NCBI GenBank assembly: GCA_020310875.1
Contig: CM035407.1
Span: 72,304,221-72,368,220, forward strand
DNA: 64,000 nucleotides
Reading direction: 5' to 3'
Origin: Ceratopteris richardii
Lineage: Eukaryota > Streptophyta > Polypodiopsida > Polypodiales > Pteridaceae
Shown here: positions 33,326 through 43,381 of the stretch, one piece after another
How positions within the stretch are numbered: the first letter of the stretch is position 1
How the letters are laid out: the number at the start of each line of letters is the position of its first letter
Position numbers and translations under genes: made by a program
Notes under the pieces: model-generated
What the model was told of the DNA's origin: nothing
The model's input: the letters and a program-made list of their open reading frames with translations, nothing else
Database searches by the model: none

Positions 33326-33346
33326 TTCTGGTGCGTTTGCCGGGAA
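33326..33346 (+). other. Primer-binding site of gypsy E
   Basis: TTCTGGTGCGTTTGCCGGGAA directly follows the LTR end AAACA. It resembles the GGCGCCGTTGCCGGGGA type, with changes. Confidence 0.75.
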
Positions 33347-33399
33347 TAGCTTGGTACATCTCTATAAGAGAGTGCCATAGGTTCGCCTAGCGCCACAGG

Positions 33400-36309
33400 T
33401 TGGCCGAACTAAAGAAATTAGGTTCAATCGAAAGAGAACAAAACAATGGTTTACTGGCCAACCATGCATGCGTGATCGGAGAGCACGTTCCAATCACAGT
33501 GTCATCGAGGAATAAGGAATATTCGCGAGAAGCTCAGTTGGAAAAATGGGAAGTTTTTCCAGAAAAGTTCTTGAGCGTGGGGTCAGAGCTACCACATGGA
33601 GTACGAGATTGTATTAAATTGGCACTCAAAAATTTCAGCAAGGCCTTTGCATGGTCATACAGTGATCTGAGAGGAATTGATCCCCGAATCTGCCAACATT
33701 ATATAGACTTGGAAGAAGGTACACGACCAATATGTCAACGACTTAGGCGGACAAATCCAGTCTACTCGGAATTGATCAAGTTGGAATTGACTAAGTTATT
33801 GGAAGCAGGATTCATATATCCCATCGCATCCAGTGAATGGGTATCACCAATTGTAGTTGTTCCGAAGAAAAATAAGAAAATCCGTATTTGCATAGATTAT
33901 CGTAAGTTGAACGAGTGCACGAAGAAGGATCATTTCCCTTTGCCCTTTATTGATCAAATCTTAGACAGAGTGGCTGGCCATAATTTGTACTCATTTTTGG
34001 ATGGTTTCAGTGGGTACAACCAGATCCAAATCCATGAAGAGGATCAATCAAAAACTACTTTCACGACAGAATGGGGTACGTACGCATATCGTGTGATGTC
34101 ATTTGGATTATGCAATGCACCGGCCACATTCCAGAGGGCAATGATAGCTGCATATCAAGACTACTTGCAAGATTGGATGGAGATATTTCTCGATGACTTT
34201 GCGATCAAGGGCGACGATGAAAACATGATGGAGAGGATCGAAGCGATTTTAAGAAGAAGCATTGAAAAAGGCATCGCATTAAATCCTGAAAAGTGTACAT
34301 TTGGAGTACGAAGAGGATTGCTTTTGGGACATGTTATTTCCGAAAAAGGAATCGCGGTTGACGAGGATAAAGTGGAAAAAATTGGACAACTTCCACCTCC
34401 TCAAAACTTGTGGCAACTCAGAGGATTCTTGGGCCATGCGAATTATTATCAACGTTTTATATTAAATTTTGCATCAATAGTGGCACCACTGGCGAATCTT
34501 TTGAGGAAGGACCAACAATACCAATGGACTGGAGAGTGTCAAGTTGCATTCGACTCGATCAAGGAGAGATTGATAAATGCACCGATTTTGGTAGCACCCG
34601 ACTGGACGAAAGAATTCCATGTGCATACCGACGCTTCTCATACTGCGGTTGGAGCAGTACTATGCCAAGCCGATGAAAAGAAGTTGGACCACCCTATTTA
34701 TTATGCAAGTCGCAATTTGAATAGCACTGAGAGGAACTATACGACTACAGAGAAGGAATGCCTATCGATGATCTTTGCGGTGAACAAGTATCGGCATTAC
34801 TTGATGGGAAAGCATTTCACTTTTTATGTGGATCATGAAGCCCTTAAGTACATCATTAATAAACCCGAGTTGTCAGGGCGATTGATGAGGTGGATGCTAC
34901 TTCTCCAAGAATTTCAGTTCATAGTGGTAACCAGACCAGGCAAAGCACATATATTGGCCGACCATTTATCTCGAATTGTTAATGAGGAGCCAATCTCTGG
35001 TGTGCCCGACGATGCTCCTGATGGGCATCTGTTCCAAGTTGATGCTAAAGTACCTTGGTATGCCGACTTGGTGAACTTCTTATGCACCACTAAATATCCG
35101 CCAGGAGCAAGCAAGAGAGAGAAGCAAAAACTGTTAGCATTGGCGAAGCATCATAGCATCATTGGGGGGCAACTCTATCGATATTTTGTTCATGAGAGCA
35201 TTTATCGGAGGTGTCTCGAGGAAGAAGAAGCAAACCTAGTGTTGAGGGCTTTGCATGACGAACCTTGCGGTGGGCATTTTGCTGGTGAACTGACGGCAAG
35301 AAAGATTTTATTGGCTGGGTATTGGTGGCCCACGCTGTTCAAAGACTCGCACACATACTGTAAGAAATGTGACAAATGCCAACGAATGGGCAAAGCCACA
35401 TTAGCACATGCTGCTCCTCTCACGCCGGTGCTCGCTCTTAAGCCGTTTGAGAAATGGGGAATCGATTTTGTGGGGCCTATTGATCCTCCCTCATGACGAA
35501 GATCCAATAGGTATATCTTGGTCTGTACTGACTATGTTACCAAGTGGGTGGAAGCCAAAGCTCTGAAGACTGACCGAGCCGTTGATGTAGCTAAATTTTT
35601 GTACGAACAAATCATCACTCGATTTGGATGCCCGTTGGAGATAGTGAGTGATAGAGGAACACATTTTGTCAACGAATTGATCGAAGAATTAATGGAATTA
35701 TATAAGATCAAACATAGAAAAAGCACTCCATATTATCCGAGGGCAAATGGACAAGTGGAGGTCACCAACAAAGTTCTTGAACAGATTCTAACAAAGACAG
35801 TAGCTGTGCATAGGAGAGACTGGGATGAGAGACTTTTGGAAGCCTTGTGGGCATATCGGACATCCTACCGAGTGACGACTAAGAGCACTCCATTTTCCCT
35901 AGTATATGGCGAGGAAGCCATCTTCCCCATCGGAAAAGAAGTGCCGACACTAAGAGTGGCCATTGAGGCCAGGATGGGAGAAGAAGAGTCATTGAAGGAG
36001 AGGTACATACAACTGGTCAAGCTAGAAGAAAAGAGACTCATTGCACAGCAAAGTCTGGAAGCTATTCAGAGAAGACGTAAAGAGAGGCATGACAAGAATC
36101 TCAGGACCTATGCGATTCAAGAGGGGGATTTGGTACTAGTCTATGATAGTAAATATTATAAATTCCCAGGGAAGTTACAAACAAGATGGGCAGGACCGTT
36201 TAAGGTGGTGGAACTCAATTCCAATGGTTCCATGCAAATTCAAGATTTAGGAGAAGAATATGCTCCCGTGAAGGTTAACGCGCTTAGAGTTAAACCATAT
36301 TTCAAGTGA
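33400..36309 (+). CDS. Gypsy E pol: reverse transcriptase, RNase H, integrase (gag and protease absent)
   Basis: About 970 codons with one stop, TGA at 35494 (PPS*RRSNR). Reverse transcriptase: EAGFIYPIASSEWVSPIVVV, YSFLDGFSGYNQ, FGLCNAPATFQRAM, with a catalytic FLDD box near 34186 in place of the usual YVDD/YIDD. RNase H: VHTDASHTAVGAVLC, YASRNLNSTERNYTTTEKE, DHEALKYIINKP. Integrase: one H2C2 zinc unit (HDEPCGGHF to CKKCDKC), GIDFVGPI, VSDRGTHF and RANGQVEVTNK. The frame begins only 74 bases after the LTR, after a TAG at 33388. It has no ATG until about 34096, inside the RT domain. Gag and protease are therefore missing, so mobility would depend on another element. Confidence 0.92.
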
Positions 36310-36516
36310 TATTAGGACGAGAGAAGCAAGACGAGACCCAACCGGAGGGACATAACAGACTCGTTGTACATAGACGTATAGTATTATATATATATATGCG
36401 CATATGTGAGCTATGATTTGTGTGTCATAAATATTCTTCCTTGCTAGCTCAAGAATTTTGGACTTCTAATATTTTTTTTTGTGTTATGCAGAGACTGTTA
36501 GGAGTTAAGTAACAAA

Positions 36517-36867
36517 ATGGCAGATCAGATAACGCAACTCTACTTGTACGAGCTAAGTATATATTTCTCAGACCAAACATTCGCCCGCATGGACATAGAT
36601 GTCGACGACTTTGAGACGGAATTCGATGTTGAGGAAGCGCATTGGCTGGTATGCTTTATAAACCAGGGTTTGGGTGTTGCATTTTACATTGAGTGTTTTG
36701 AGGAATACCTGACTCGACATGTAGGATGGGCGGGAGATCGATATTACTATTTCGATTCTTCGAGGGAAATGCCTAATGAGGAAAACGATATCACGTGGGC
36801 TTGGGCAGATGTGCTAACGATAGGAAGTAATGACGGAGCTCCTAAAGTTGAGCCTGACTCGCCCTAG
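36517..36867 (+). CDS. Small acidic ORF downstream of E integrase (116 aa)
   Basis: It starts in a favourable plant context (ACAAAATGGC) about 200 bases after pol ends. The protein is acidic and aromatic (MADQITQLYLYELSIYF, DVDDFETEFDVEEAHWLV, WAGDRYYYFDS) with no transmembrane segment or known motif that I can see. It lacks internal stops although unselected sequence nearby is full of them. It may be an accessory protein of E; function unknown. Confidence 0.45.
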   Translation: MADQITQLYLYELSIYFSDQTFARMDIDVDDFETEFDVEEAHWLVCFINQGLGVAFYIECFEEYLTRHVGWAGDRYYYFDSSREMPNEENDITWAWADVLTIGSNDGAPKVEPDSP

Positions 36868-37226
36868 GGAAGTTGTCGGGATGCGAGTAGGATGTGAGGC
36901 TACATGAGACATCCCGGAGACTCACATTCTAAGACACCTAAGGATAGGTATACGAAGAACTAAGGCATAGCCGGCTGTAGTTACCTAGTGAAAAGTCAAC
37001 TCGATGAATACATATGTAGTGTCTGTAATTGAGAGAATGGAGTGAAGAGGTGGTTGATCTGTCAAAAGGCTAGAGTGTATATGTTTGCATGTATGTGTGG
37101 GAACAGTGGGAAAAGTCCCTTTCTTCCTCTCCCTAATTCTCAGGACTTGGGTGAACTAATTAACTATGAAAAAAAACGAAGAAAAAGAAAAGAAAAAATA
37201 TTGTGTTGTTGTGATCGTACCAATGC

Positions 37227-37555
37227 GCTATGGTGGGCTAGTAGGTGGGTGGATTTATCCTCGCCGGGTGGTTAGGACCACGAGCCGCAGCTAGTTTCGC
37301 CATAAGCTTGGGATATATATATTGGTGTCTTAGCTACGTGCCATAACGGGTTGGCAGGTAGGTGGAGCCATCGTGGCTGGGTAGTCACGACCACGAGCCG
37401 TATCCAGCTTCGTTATGGGCTAGCTGATATATGTTATGTGTTATCATTGTGTGTTTGTGTGTTGTGCACTGCATTGCGTTGGTAGATGGGTGGAATCAAC
37501 CTGATCGGGCGATCAGGTCCACGAATCGCATCCAGTGTCAATGTAGGCCAACGTG
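37227..37555 (+). repeat. Three imperfect tandem repeats of about 115-120 bp
   Basis: Each unit contains a GTAGGTGGGTGGA-like start (GTAGGTGGGTGGAT, GCAGGTAGGTGGAG, GTAGATGGGTGGAA), then GGGTGGTTAGGACCACGAGCCGC / GGGTAGTCACGACCACGAGCCGT / GGGCGATCAGGTCCACGAATCGC, then CAGCTAGTTTCG / CCAGCTTCGTTATGGGC / CCAGTGTCAATGTAGGC. The repeated GG..CACGA..CGC core is the most conserved part. Confidence 0.7.
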
Positions 37556-38368
37556 TGATTAAAATAAAATTTTCATATGAAGTTATTCGCCACTCCTGAG
37601 GGGGAGAGAGAGAGAGGAGAGGGCGATGATCGCCTGGAAGGGAACGTTATTTGCTTGTGTGATTGGTATGTGATGGCTTGTGACAGATCAGCTCACTTTG
37701 AATCAACATTCTTGAAGGCACGGAGACTCTATATGTACTTATGGATGAGGCTTTAGCGAGGTAATGCAACGGTCTTGCTTTATAACTTGTGTGCTCTATC
37801 CGAAGGTTTTCCAGTATGTGGGACACTCTAGGGTTCTGATGTATGTCTTGACTTGTACTCGAGTTTCGATGATTTTTGTAGGACGACGATGGGGATTCTT
37901 CGGGCATGTCTGTTCATGGAATATGTGTACATAGCGAATAGTAGGTGCAAGAATGGGGTATGCATTTTGGGTATGTTGCATCTCCTATTGTATTCATTTC
38001 AGTTGTTGTTGTTTATTTCGGTATTTCCGTTTCTATTTTTTCGCAATGATAGTGGCATGTGTCAAACATGCAAAGGTATGAATGTGTTATTTTGGTTGAG
38101 ACTAATTTCATAATGAAATGCATGAACAATTTAATGTATGTGGAATTGGAGTTGCATATATGAGCATGTTCTTGGATCATTTTGGAAGTGATTGATTTGT
38201 ATGTATTCATGAGTGATTTTTTTAGCACTAATAGCTTCAATGAGTGCAGGTCCACTTGGAACGATGGCTCGATGGGAAGGTATGCAAAATAGTTGTACAC
38301 TGACATTTTCGTGGCTGTTTTGATTATATTGCAGCAAGAGTGGCTCGTCGAGGGCGACTTCGCAATTG

Positions 38369-38382
38369 AGAAGAGGGAAGTA
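38369..38382 (+). other. Polypurine tract of gypsy E
   Basis: A purine run, AGAAGAGGGAAG, within this interval ends just before the TGTTAGCTC LTR start. Confidence 0.7.
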
Positions 38383-38560
38383 TGTTAGCTCAATAAATGG
38401 TTGGTTTTGGTGCACTAACATGCTTCCATTTTTTGAGAATATTTGTTGGGACATAGGTGTTTTGCAATGAGAATAGGTGGCCGGCGATGATAAGATCTAC
38501 TCAAATGTGGACACAAAGATCAAGAGCAGTAGGGGTGAAGCTATGCATGGTTTTCAGTGG

Positions 38561-38800
38561 ATGCATGGGGATGAAGCTTTGAGGTGTTTTCAACAGATGC
38601 AAAAAGAGGGCCTCTGCCCAAAATATGAAACTTTTGTTTGGAGCTTAAAGGCTTGCACTACCATACGTGACTTAGACCAAGGGCTTATCACTGAAGGGCA
38701 AATCTATTGTAATTATTTCAAGCAGCATGGAGTTAACTTCAATCTTGAGCACTTTAATTGCCTTATTGATCTGTTTTCACAAGCTGGGCAGCGCAATTGG
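38561..38800 (+). pseudogene. PPR-repeat gene fragment, second LTR copy
   Basis: Same PPR-like segment as 30128-30367 (GDEALRCFQQMQKEG, KACTTIRDLDQGL, CLIDLFSQAGQ). Here the frame also runs open upstream from 38477. Confidence 0.7.
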
Positions 38801-38939
38801 AGGGGGGGTTCAGGACGAGGAGGCATCTCTAGTTGCCATGTCATCGAATGGGAACCCATGAGTCACTTTTTCAGAGCTTATAGAAGTCTTGAAAAATCCA
38901 AAACCTAGTGTACCAGAGATGATCATCAAACCATTACAG

Positions 38940-39510
38940 GTTGGTGTATCAAGGAAGCTGCGAGAATTTGTTGAGAAAAAGTATGTGAAGGAAGGTTTAT
39001 CGAAGGGACAGTATCTTGTATTTCATGGAATAGAGTCTATATCTCTTGCTTCAATGCAATCAGCAGGAGATCGTGACAGTCTGCTTCCACTCAAGCTTTG
39101 GGCAGAAATCGCGAAAGCAACAAGCGTCACGTTTGTGATTGTGCTGCCTCTTGTTTCTGATAAAGAGCGTGTGCTGGAAGCACTTGGAGAGACAACTAAA
39201 ACGATCTTCATGACTACACCTGGTCAAGTATGCAGAGCTTGGGGAGGTTATTTCTGTCAGAATACTCTCCCCCTCCTTTCCATCTTTTTGTCAGGAAAAA
39301 GAGAAATGGGGGTTTCACTTTTGGGGGGCCCTTCGCGAAGGAGAAGAGGTTTTTTCGTTCTCAGGAAGAAGCTTTCCAAATGGGGGGATGGCGGCTTCTT
39401 CGCTTTTTGTGCAGTAAGGGGGGGTCTACAGTACTTTGGTTGTTTTTTTTGTCTCTTTGTGTGCAGGAACGACGCTGTGGAGGATCCTTCTTATGCAGGT
39501 GTGCAGTCGA
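38940..39510 (+). pseudogene. Captured host-gene fragment with probable intron (E 3' LTR)
   Basis: Second copy of the fragment at 30488, here with KYVKEGLSKGQYLVF complete. A possible intron at 39228-39466 starts GTATGC after ACACCTGGTCAA and ends with a long T-rich tract and TGTGTGCAG. The next short exon may end at TATGCAG|GTGTGC. Confidence 0.5.
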
Positions 39511-40130
39511 GAGAGGAGGGCGGTTTTTTTTGTGTGGCAGCTTGAGTACAGACCAAAGGGGGGGGGAAAGCAAGGGAGGCACCATCTGTGAGAAGTGTAA
39601 GCCTCGTGTTCCTGGCGAGAGGCTCTATATTCAGAATTTTGCAAGAAATGGGGATCTTTATCTGCTGAAGTGCAGGAAGTAAGAGAGGGTGGCACGCGTT
39701 CGCTTCGGAAAATAAGGTCGTGTGTATGAGTAGAGTCGTGTATAATGCCTGGGGGAATATATGTCCTAAGGAAGTAGCCATGAGAATTAGCGGTGCAACC
39801 TGTCGATCATGCCACGACTCCTACAATAGTAAACAGAACCTTACAGATGGGAAACGACCGGCTTATGAAGAAGGAAAGTCAATCCATCCATCCCAAGATG
39901 TGCTGAACCAAGGTCTTCTAATTGGTGATTCAGGACGGGGTGGGCCAGCTAGACTCAGAGGCCGTAATGTGTGTATTTCCTTTGCTCTTTGTATTATCAT
40001 ATGAAGGAACCAATTAGTCCATCGCCAAGGCTAGAAGCGAAAGTGTATCACATTTATGCATTTAATCTACATCATGTTCATTCAGTGTTTTGCTGTGGTA
40101 TGGTGGTATTGCTGGATTGTGTAAAAGGAA

Positions 40131-40400
40131 GTTTTTTTTTTATTGAACTGCTGTACAGTTTCTATCGCACTACTACCCTCCTGTAATATGGTCTGAACGA
40201 TGATGTCAATGTGTAGACAAGAGGCCTCTTAACAGGAAGCAAAGTGTTGATGTATACATCTTACGAACAATGTAATATAGAAATTCTCTAGAAGGAAATT
40301 TGTCATGCACAAGGTGTATTTTATGGAGTGCATTATGTAGATAATGGTAAATGAGGCTTTGACATCCGATGCGAAGTGATAAGGCACTGAGTCCAAGGAA
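40131..40400 (+). mobile_element. 270-bp retroposon-like insertion present in one E LTR only
   Basis: Absent from the other LTR, where GTAAAAGGAATATACGTC is continuous (near 31671-31690). The block is bracketed by AAGGAA at 40125-40130 and 40395-40400 and begins GTTTTTTTTTTTATT, the look of a reversed poly(A) tail, so it could be a SINE-like insertion on the minus strand. A weak B-box-like GTTCAGACC lies on that strand. A microhomology deletion in the other LTR is the alternative. Confidence 0.5.
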
Positions 40401-42048
40401 TATACGTCGAGACAAAGAGGAGATATATGTGACAGTAGAGTTCTAAAAATAAAGTAAAAAATAATTATGGTTTCTTTATGGCTGGGTGATGAATTGATCC
40501 AATTAGTTGAAGTTGAACCACAACATTCTTGTTTAAATCATCTCCTGACTCTCCACTAGATCGAGAGTCTCGATGACCTTCCTTCTCCCTTTCAGGCGGA
40601 TAACTTCCCCTAGTCTTCCCCAAGCAGTGTTAATGCCATTCTGATCCTTCCAAAAGCGACTGCCTGAGAAGGAGTAAAGCAAATAGAGGCCTTGGGTGCA
40701 GTCCAATCACTTTCCCATCACTCCCTCTTAAGGATAAATTGGCCTCTTTTAAGCCAAAGATGTGTTTTATCAGTCGGATCGACAATCCAATTGAAAAGTT
40801 GTCTGTTTTATGCTCTACGGTGGTATCAATTCAATGTTTGCTTGTTGACTTCCTCTTAAAAGTCAGTACACTCCCGATCCTTACATGGTTTCAAGAGTTT
40901 TTGTTCGCATTACGTATTAGGGAAGGCTATGAATGTATGAGAGCGAGCAAAGCTTTCCACTATTTTGGGATACATAGGTACTAGACGTATTGTGAGCATT
41001 TTAAACCCCTAGGGGGTGAGAGAAACATATATGTATGTCGTAATGATTGGGTAGAATCCTTATAGTTCCTTTGAGTAATAAAGAGAAAACGCATCACATT
41101 GCGGATCTTGAACAGAGTGTATTTGAAGCCAAAACCATTCAAGGTGCAATGTCCCGATAGAAGAGAAATTAGGAAAAGGAGGGGCTAACCAAAAGATGTG
41201 ATGATGATAGGAAGAAAGAGAGAAAGAAAGAGAAAGTCGGAAAGGTATGTGAATGTGTGAGAGAAAAAAAAAGTTGACTCTGAAGTGCCCATTTTGATCA
41301 AAAAAATATATATATATTGAGAGAGATCGGCTACATGTGGGTGTAGAGGAGCGTATGAGTATGAGTCAGAGAGTGTGCATGGGAGTGCATGCAAGTCTTA
41401 CATGAATGCTAGGTGGGTGGACGCATATACTAATGCAAGGGTGAGCGTGGCAATGAGCATAGAAGAGAGTTAAGGAAGAAGAGAAAGTGTTTGTGGGAAT
41501 GTGTGTATCTGAATCTATGCGTGCGAGTGGGTGAAAGCATGTGTGGATGCATGAGCACATGTGTGTGAAAATTGAGAGTGAAAGGGAGAGAGGAATGTGA
41601 GTGAGGAACACGAGGGAAAGTGCACGAAAATGGGTGTGCGTGACGAGCATGTGTGAGTACGGACAGAGTGAAGGGGGATCATGAGAAGCATCATTGGAGA
41701 TTGAATCTTTACATGCATGTGCATTAGAGTGTGTATTCACTTCTTCTCAGCAACCACAATCAAGTGCAAATCAGGGACGCAAAGCGAGAGAAAGTCAGCT
41801 TGTACAAGTAAATTGAGCAAACTATCCCTATATATAGGCAAATACTTGCATCTTTCCCTTGGACTAAGAGGCTAATCATTTTGGTGCGTTTGCCGGGAAG
41901 CATATGAACTAGTACATATACAAAGGAAGAATTCCTCGAGGGATCATTATGGGTTCCAGGTAATCCAATTGGACCGATTCCGAGGGGTTTGAACAAAATA
42001 AGTCTCGTATAATCACTTTTTCCTTGGGCTCAAGAACTAAACAGGCAC

Positions 42049-42219
42049 CGTCGACACTCCTCCAGTTTCAGTGTCAGAATCGCACGAATTCTAAGCTCGT
42101 TTCGACCTTCGAACGCACTATCACAGTGCTTGTGCAAGCTATTTTGTCTTTTTGTGCCAAAGGTATATACCAGTTTCTGTTCACCAGTATAAACCTCTCG
42201 AAGTTTGCTACAGGTCTAG
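42049..42219 (+). other. Element D leader remainder
   Basis: After the right GGCAC duplicate of E this stretch appears to continue the leader of D. No gag is readable. Its junction with remnant G is not sharply defined. Confidence 0.4.
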
Positions 42220-43042
42220 CAGAATTCGTCTAGGTAGTTCTATTCATCAAGCAAAGTATGTTGAAAAACTACTTCAGCGTTTTGATTTTGAGGATTGTAA
42301 GCCAGTTTCCACACCAGTTGAGATAGGATTCAGGTTCTCAGTTGAGGATTCTAGTGATGCTTTTGACACTTCTCTTTATCAGCAAGTTGTGGGGTGTCTT
42401 ATATATGCATGCAACACAAGGCCGGATATACAGTATGCAGTTTCCCAGTCGAGTCGATTCATGCATAGCCCTGGCACTAAGCATTGGCAAGCGGTGAAAC
42501 GTGTGTTTAGATATCTCCGAGGCACTTTGAGCTTAGGTCTCTTTTATGGCATAGATGTTCAGCCATGCTTGCATGCTTTTACAGATAGTGATTGGGTTGG
42601 TTGTTATGATACTCGCGTGTCCACTAGTGGTAATTGCTTTTTCCTTGGAGACTCATGCATATCTTGGTTGAGTAAGAAGCAACCGACAGTGGCGACATCG
42701 AGTTGTGAAGCTGAGTACAGGGCAGTTTTCACAGCTACAGTGGAGTGTATATGGCTGAGACGCCTATTGATGGATCTTTGCATGGAGATTGATGTTGCTA
42801 CGCATATTCTCACAGATAGTCAGAGTGCTTTGGCTGTTGCACCAAACCCAGTGTTTCATGCATGGACCAAACATATTGAGGTGCATTATCACTATGTAAG
42901 AGAGCGCCTTCATGCAGGAGATATTGATTTGGTATATGTGCCTACACAAGATAATGTGGCAGACATATTCACCAAAGCTCTTCCATGGGAAAAGTTTGAA
43001 GCTTTTCGCAAAGCTTTAGGCTTATTACCTTGTGGAGGCTGA
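42220..43042 (+). pseudogene. Remnant G: copia reverse transcriptase end and RNase H
   Basis: An unbroken frame begins around RLGSSIHQAKYVEKLLQRF and runs through TRPDIQYAVSQSSRF, FTDSDWVGCYD, STSGNCFFLG, SSCEAEYRAVF, LTDSQSALAVAPNPVFH, HYHYVRERL and DNVADIFTKALP to TGA at 43040. Gag, protease, integrase and most of the RT are absent. The RNase H acid residues are all present. It is related to D at the protein level but has its own LTR downstream, so it is a separate, 5'-truncated element. Confidence 0.85.
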
Positions 43043-43088
43043 TCTGTCACTCCCTGTATGTGTTCACATCATTCGCTCCAGGGGGGTT

Positions 43089-43381
43089 TGTTACACTTAT
43101 GTGTTCCTCGCGTAGCTTTGATGTGAACCTTTTCCCTATACATGGGCACTTTTTACTCTAGTGCTGGCTAGAGGTTTTTTCCCCATGTTACCACATACTT
43201 GATACTCTCATATGTGGTGGTACTTTGTACTTAGGGATATTATTTAGCTCTTACTTCAGTTCAGTTCATCGATCAATAGAGAGAGCTATTCCAGCAATCG
43301 TCTTCTCCGTGTGTCTTGCTGCGTTTGTGCTCCTTGTGTGTGCTTCTTGTGTGTCTCTCGCACTTCTACACACACCCAACA
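43089..43381 (+). repeat. 3' LTR of remnant G
   Basis: It starts TGTTACACTTATG after the purine/T run CCAGGGGGGTT and ends ACACACACCCAACA. D coding resumes at 43382. No partner LTR is in the window. Confidence 0.7.

Larger units (their letters stand above)
36868..38382 (+). other. Untranslated 3' region of gypsy E
   Basis: No convincing gene. It contains three imperfect direct repeats (37227-37555) and ends in the purine tract GAGAAGAGGGAAGTA before the 3' LTR. Confidence 0.55.
29950..42043 (+). mobile_element. Gypsy E: Ty3/gypsy with very long LTRs and no gag
   Basis: LTRs lie at 29950-33325 (3,376 bp) and 38383-42043 (3,661 bp), with GGCAC duplications at 29945-29949 and 42044-42048. The internal part is only about 5 kb and codes for reverse transcriptase, RNase H and integrase, plus a small 116-aa ORF. 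The LTRs are nearly identical apart from a 270-bp block, a 15-bp indel and sparse substitutions. It is inserted in the leader of D. Confidence 0.93.
38383..42043 (+). repeat. 3' LTR of gypsy E (3.7 kb)
   Basis: Matches 29950-33325. The main difference is an extra 270-bp block at 40131-40400. Confidence 0.93.
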
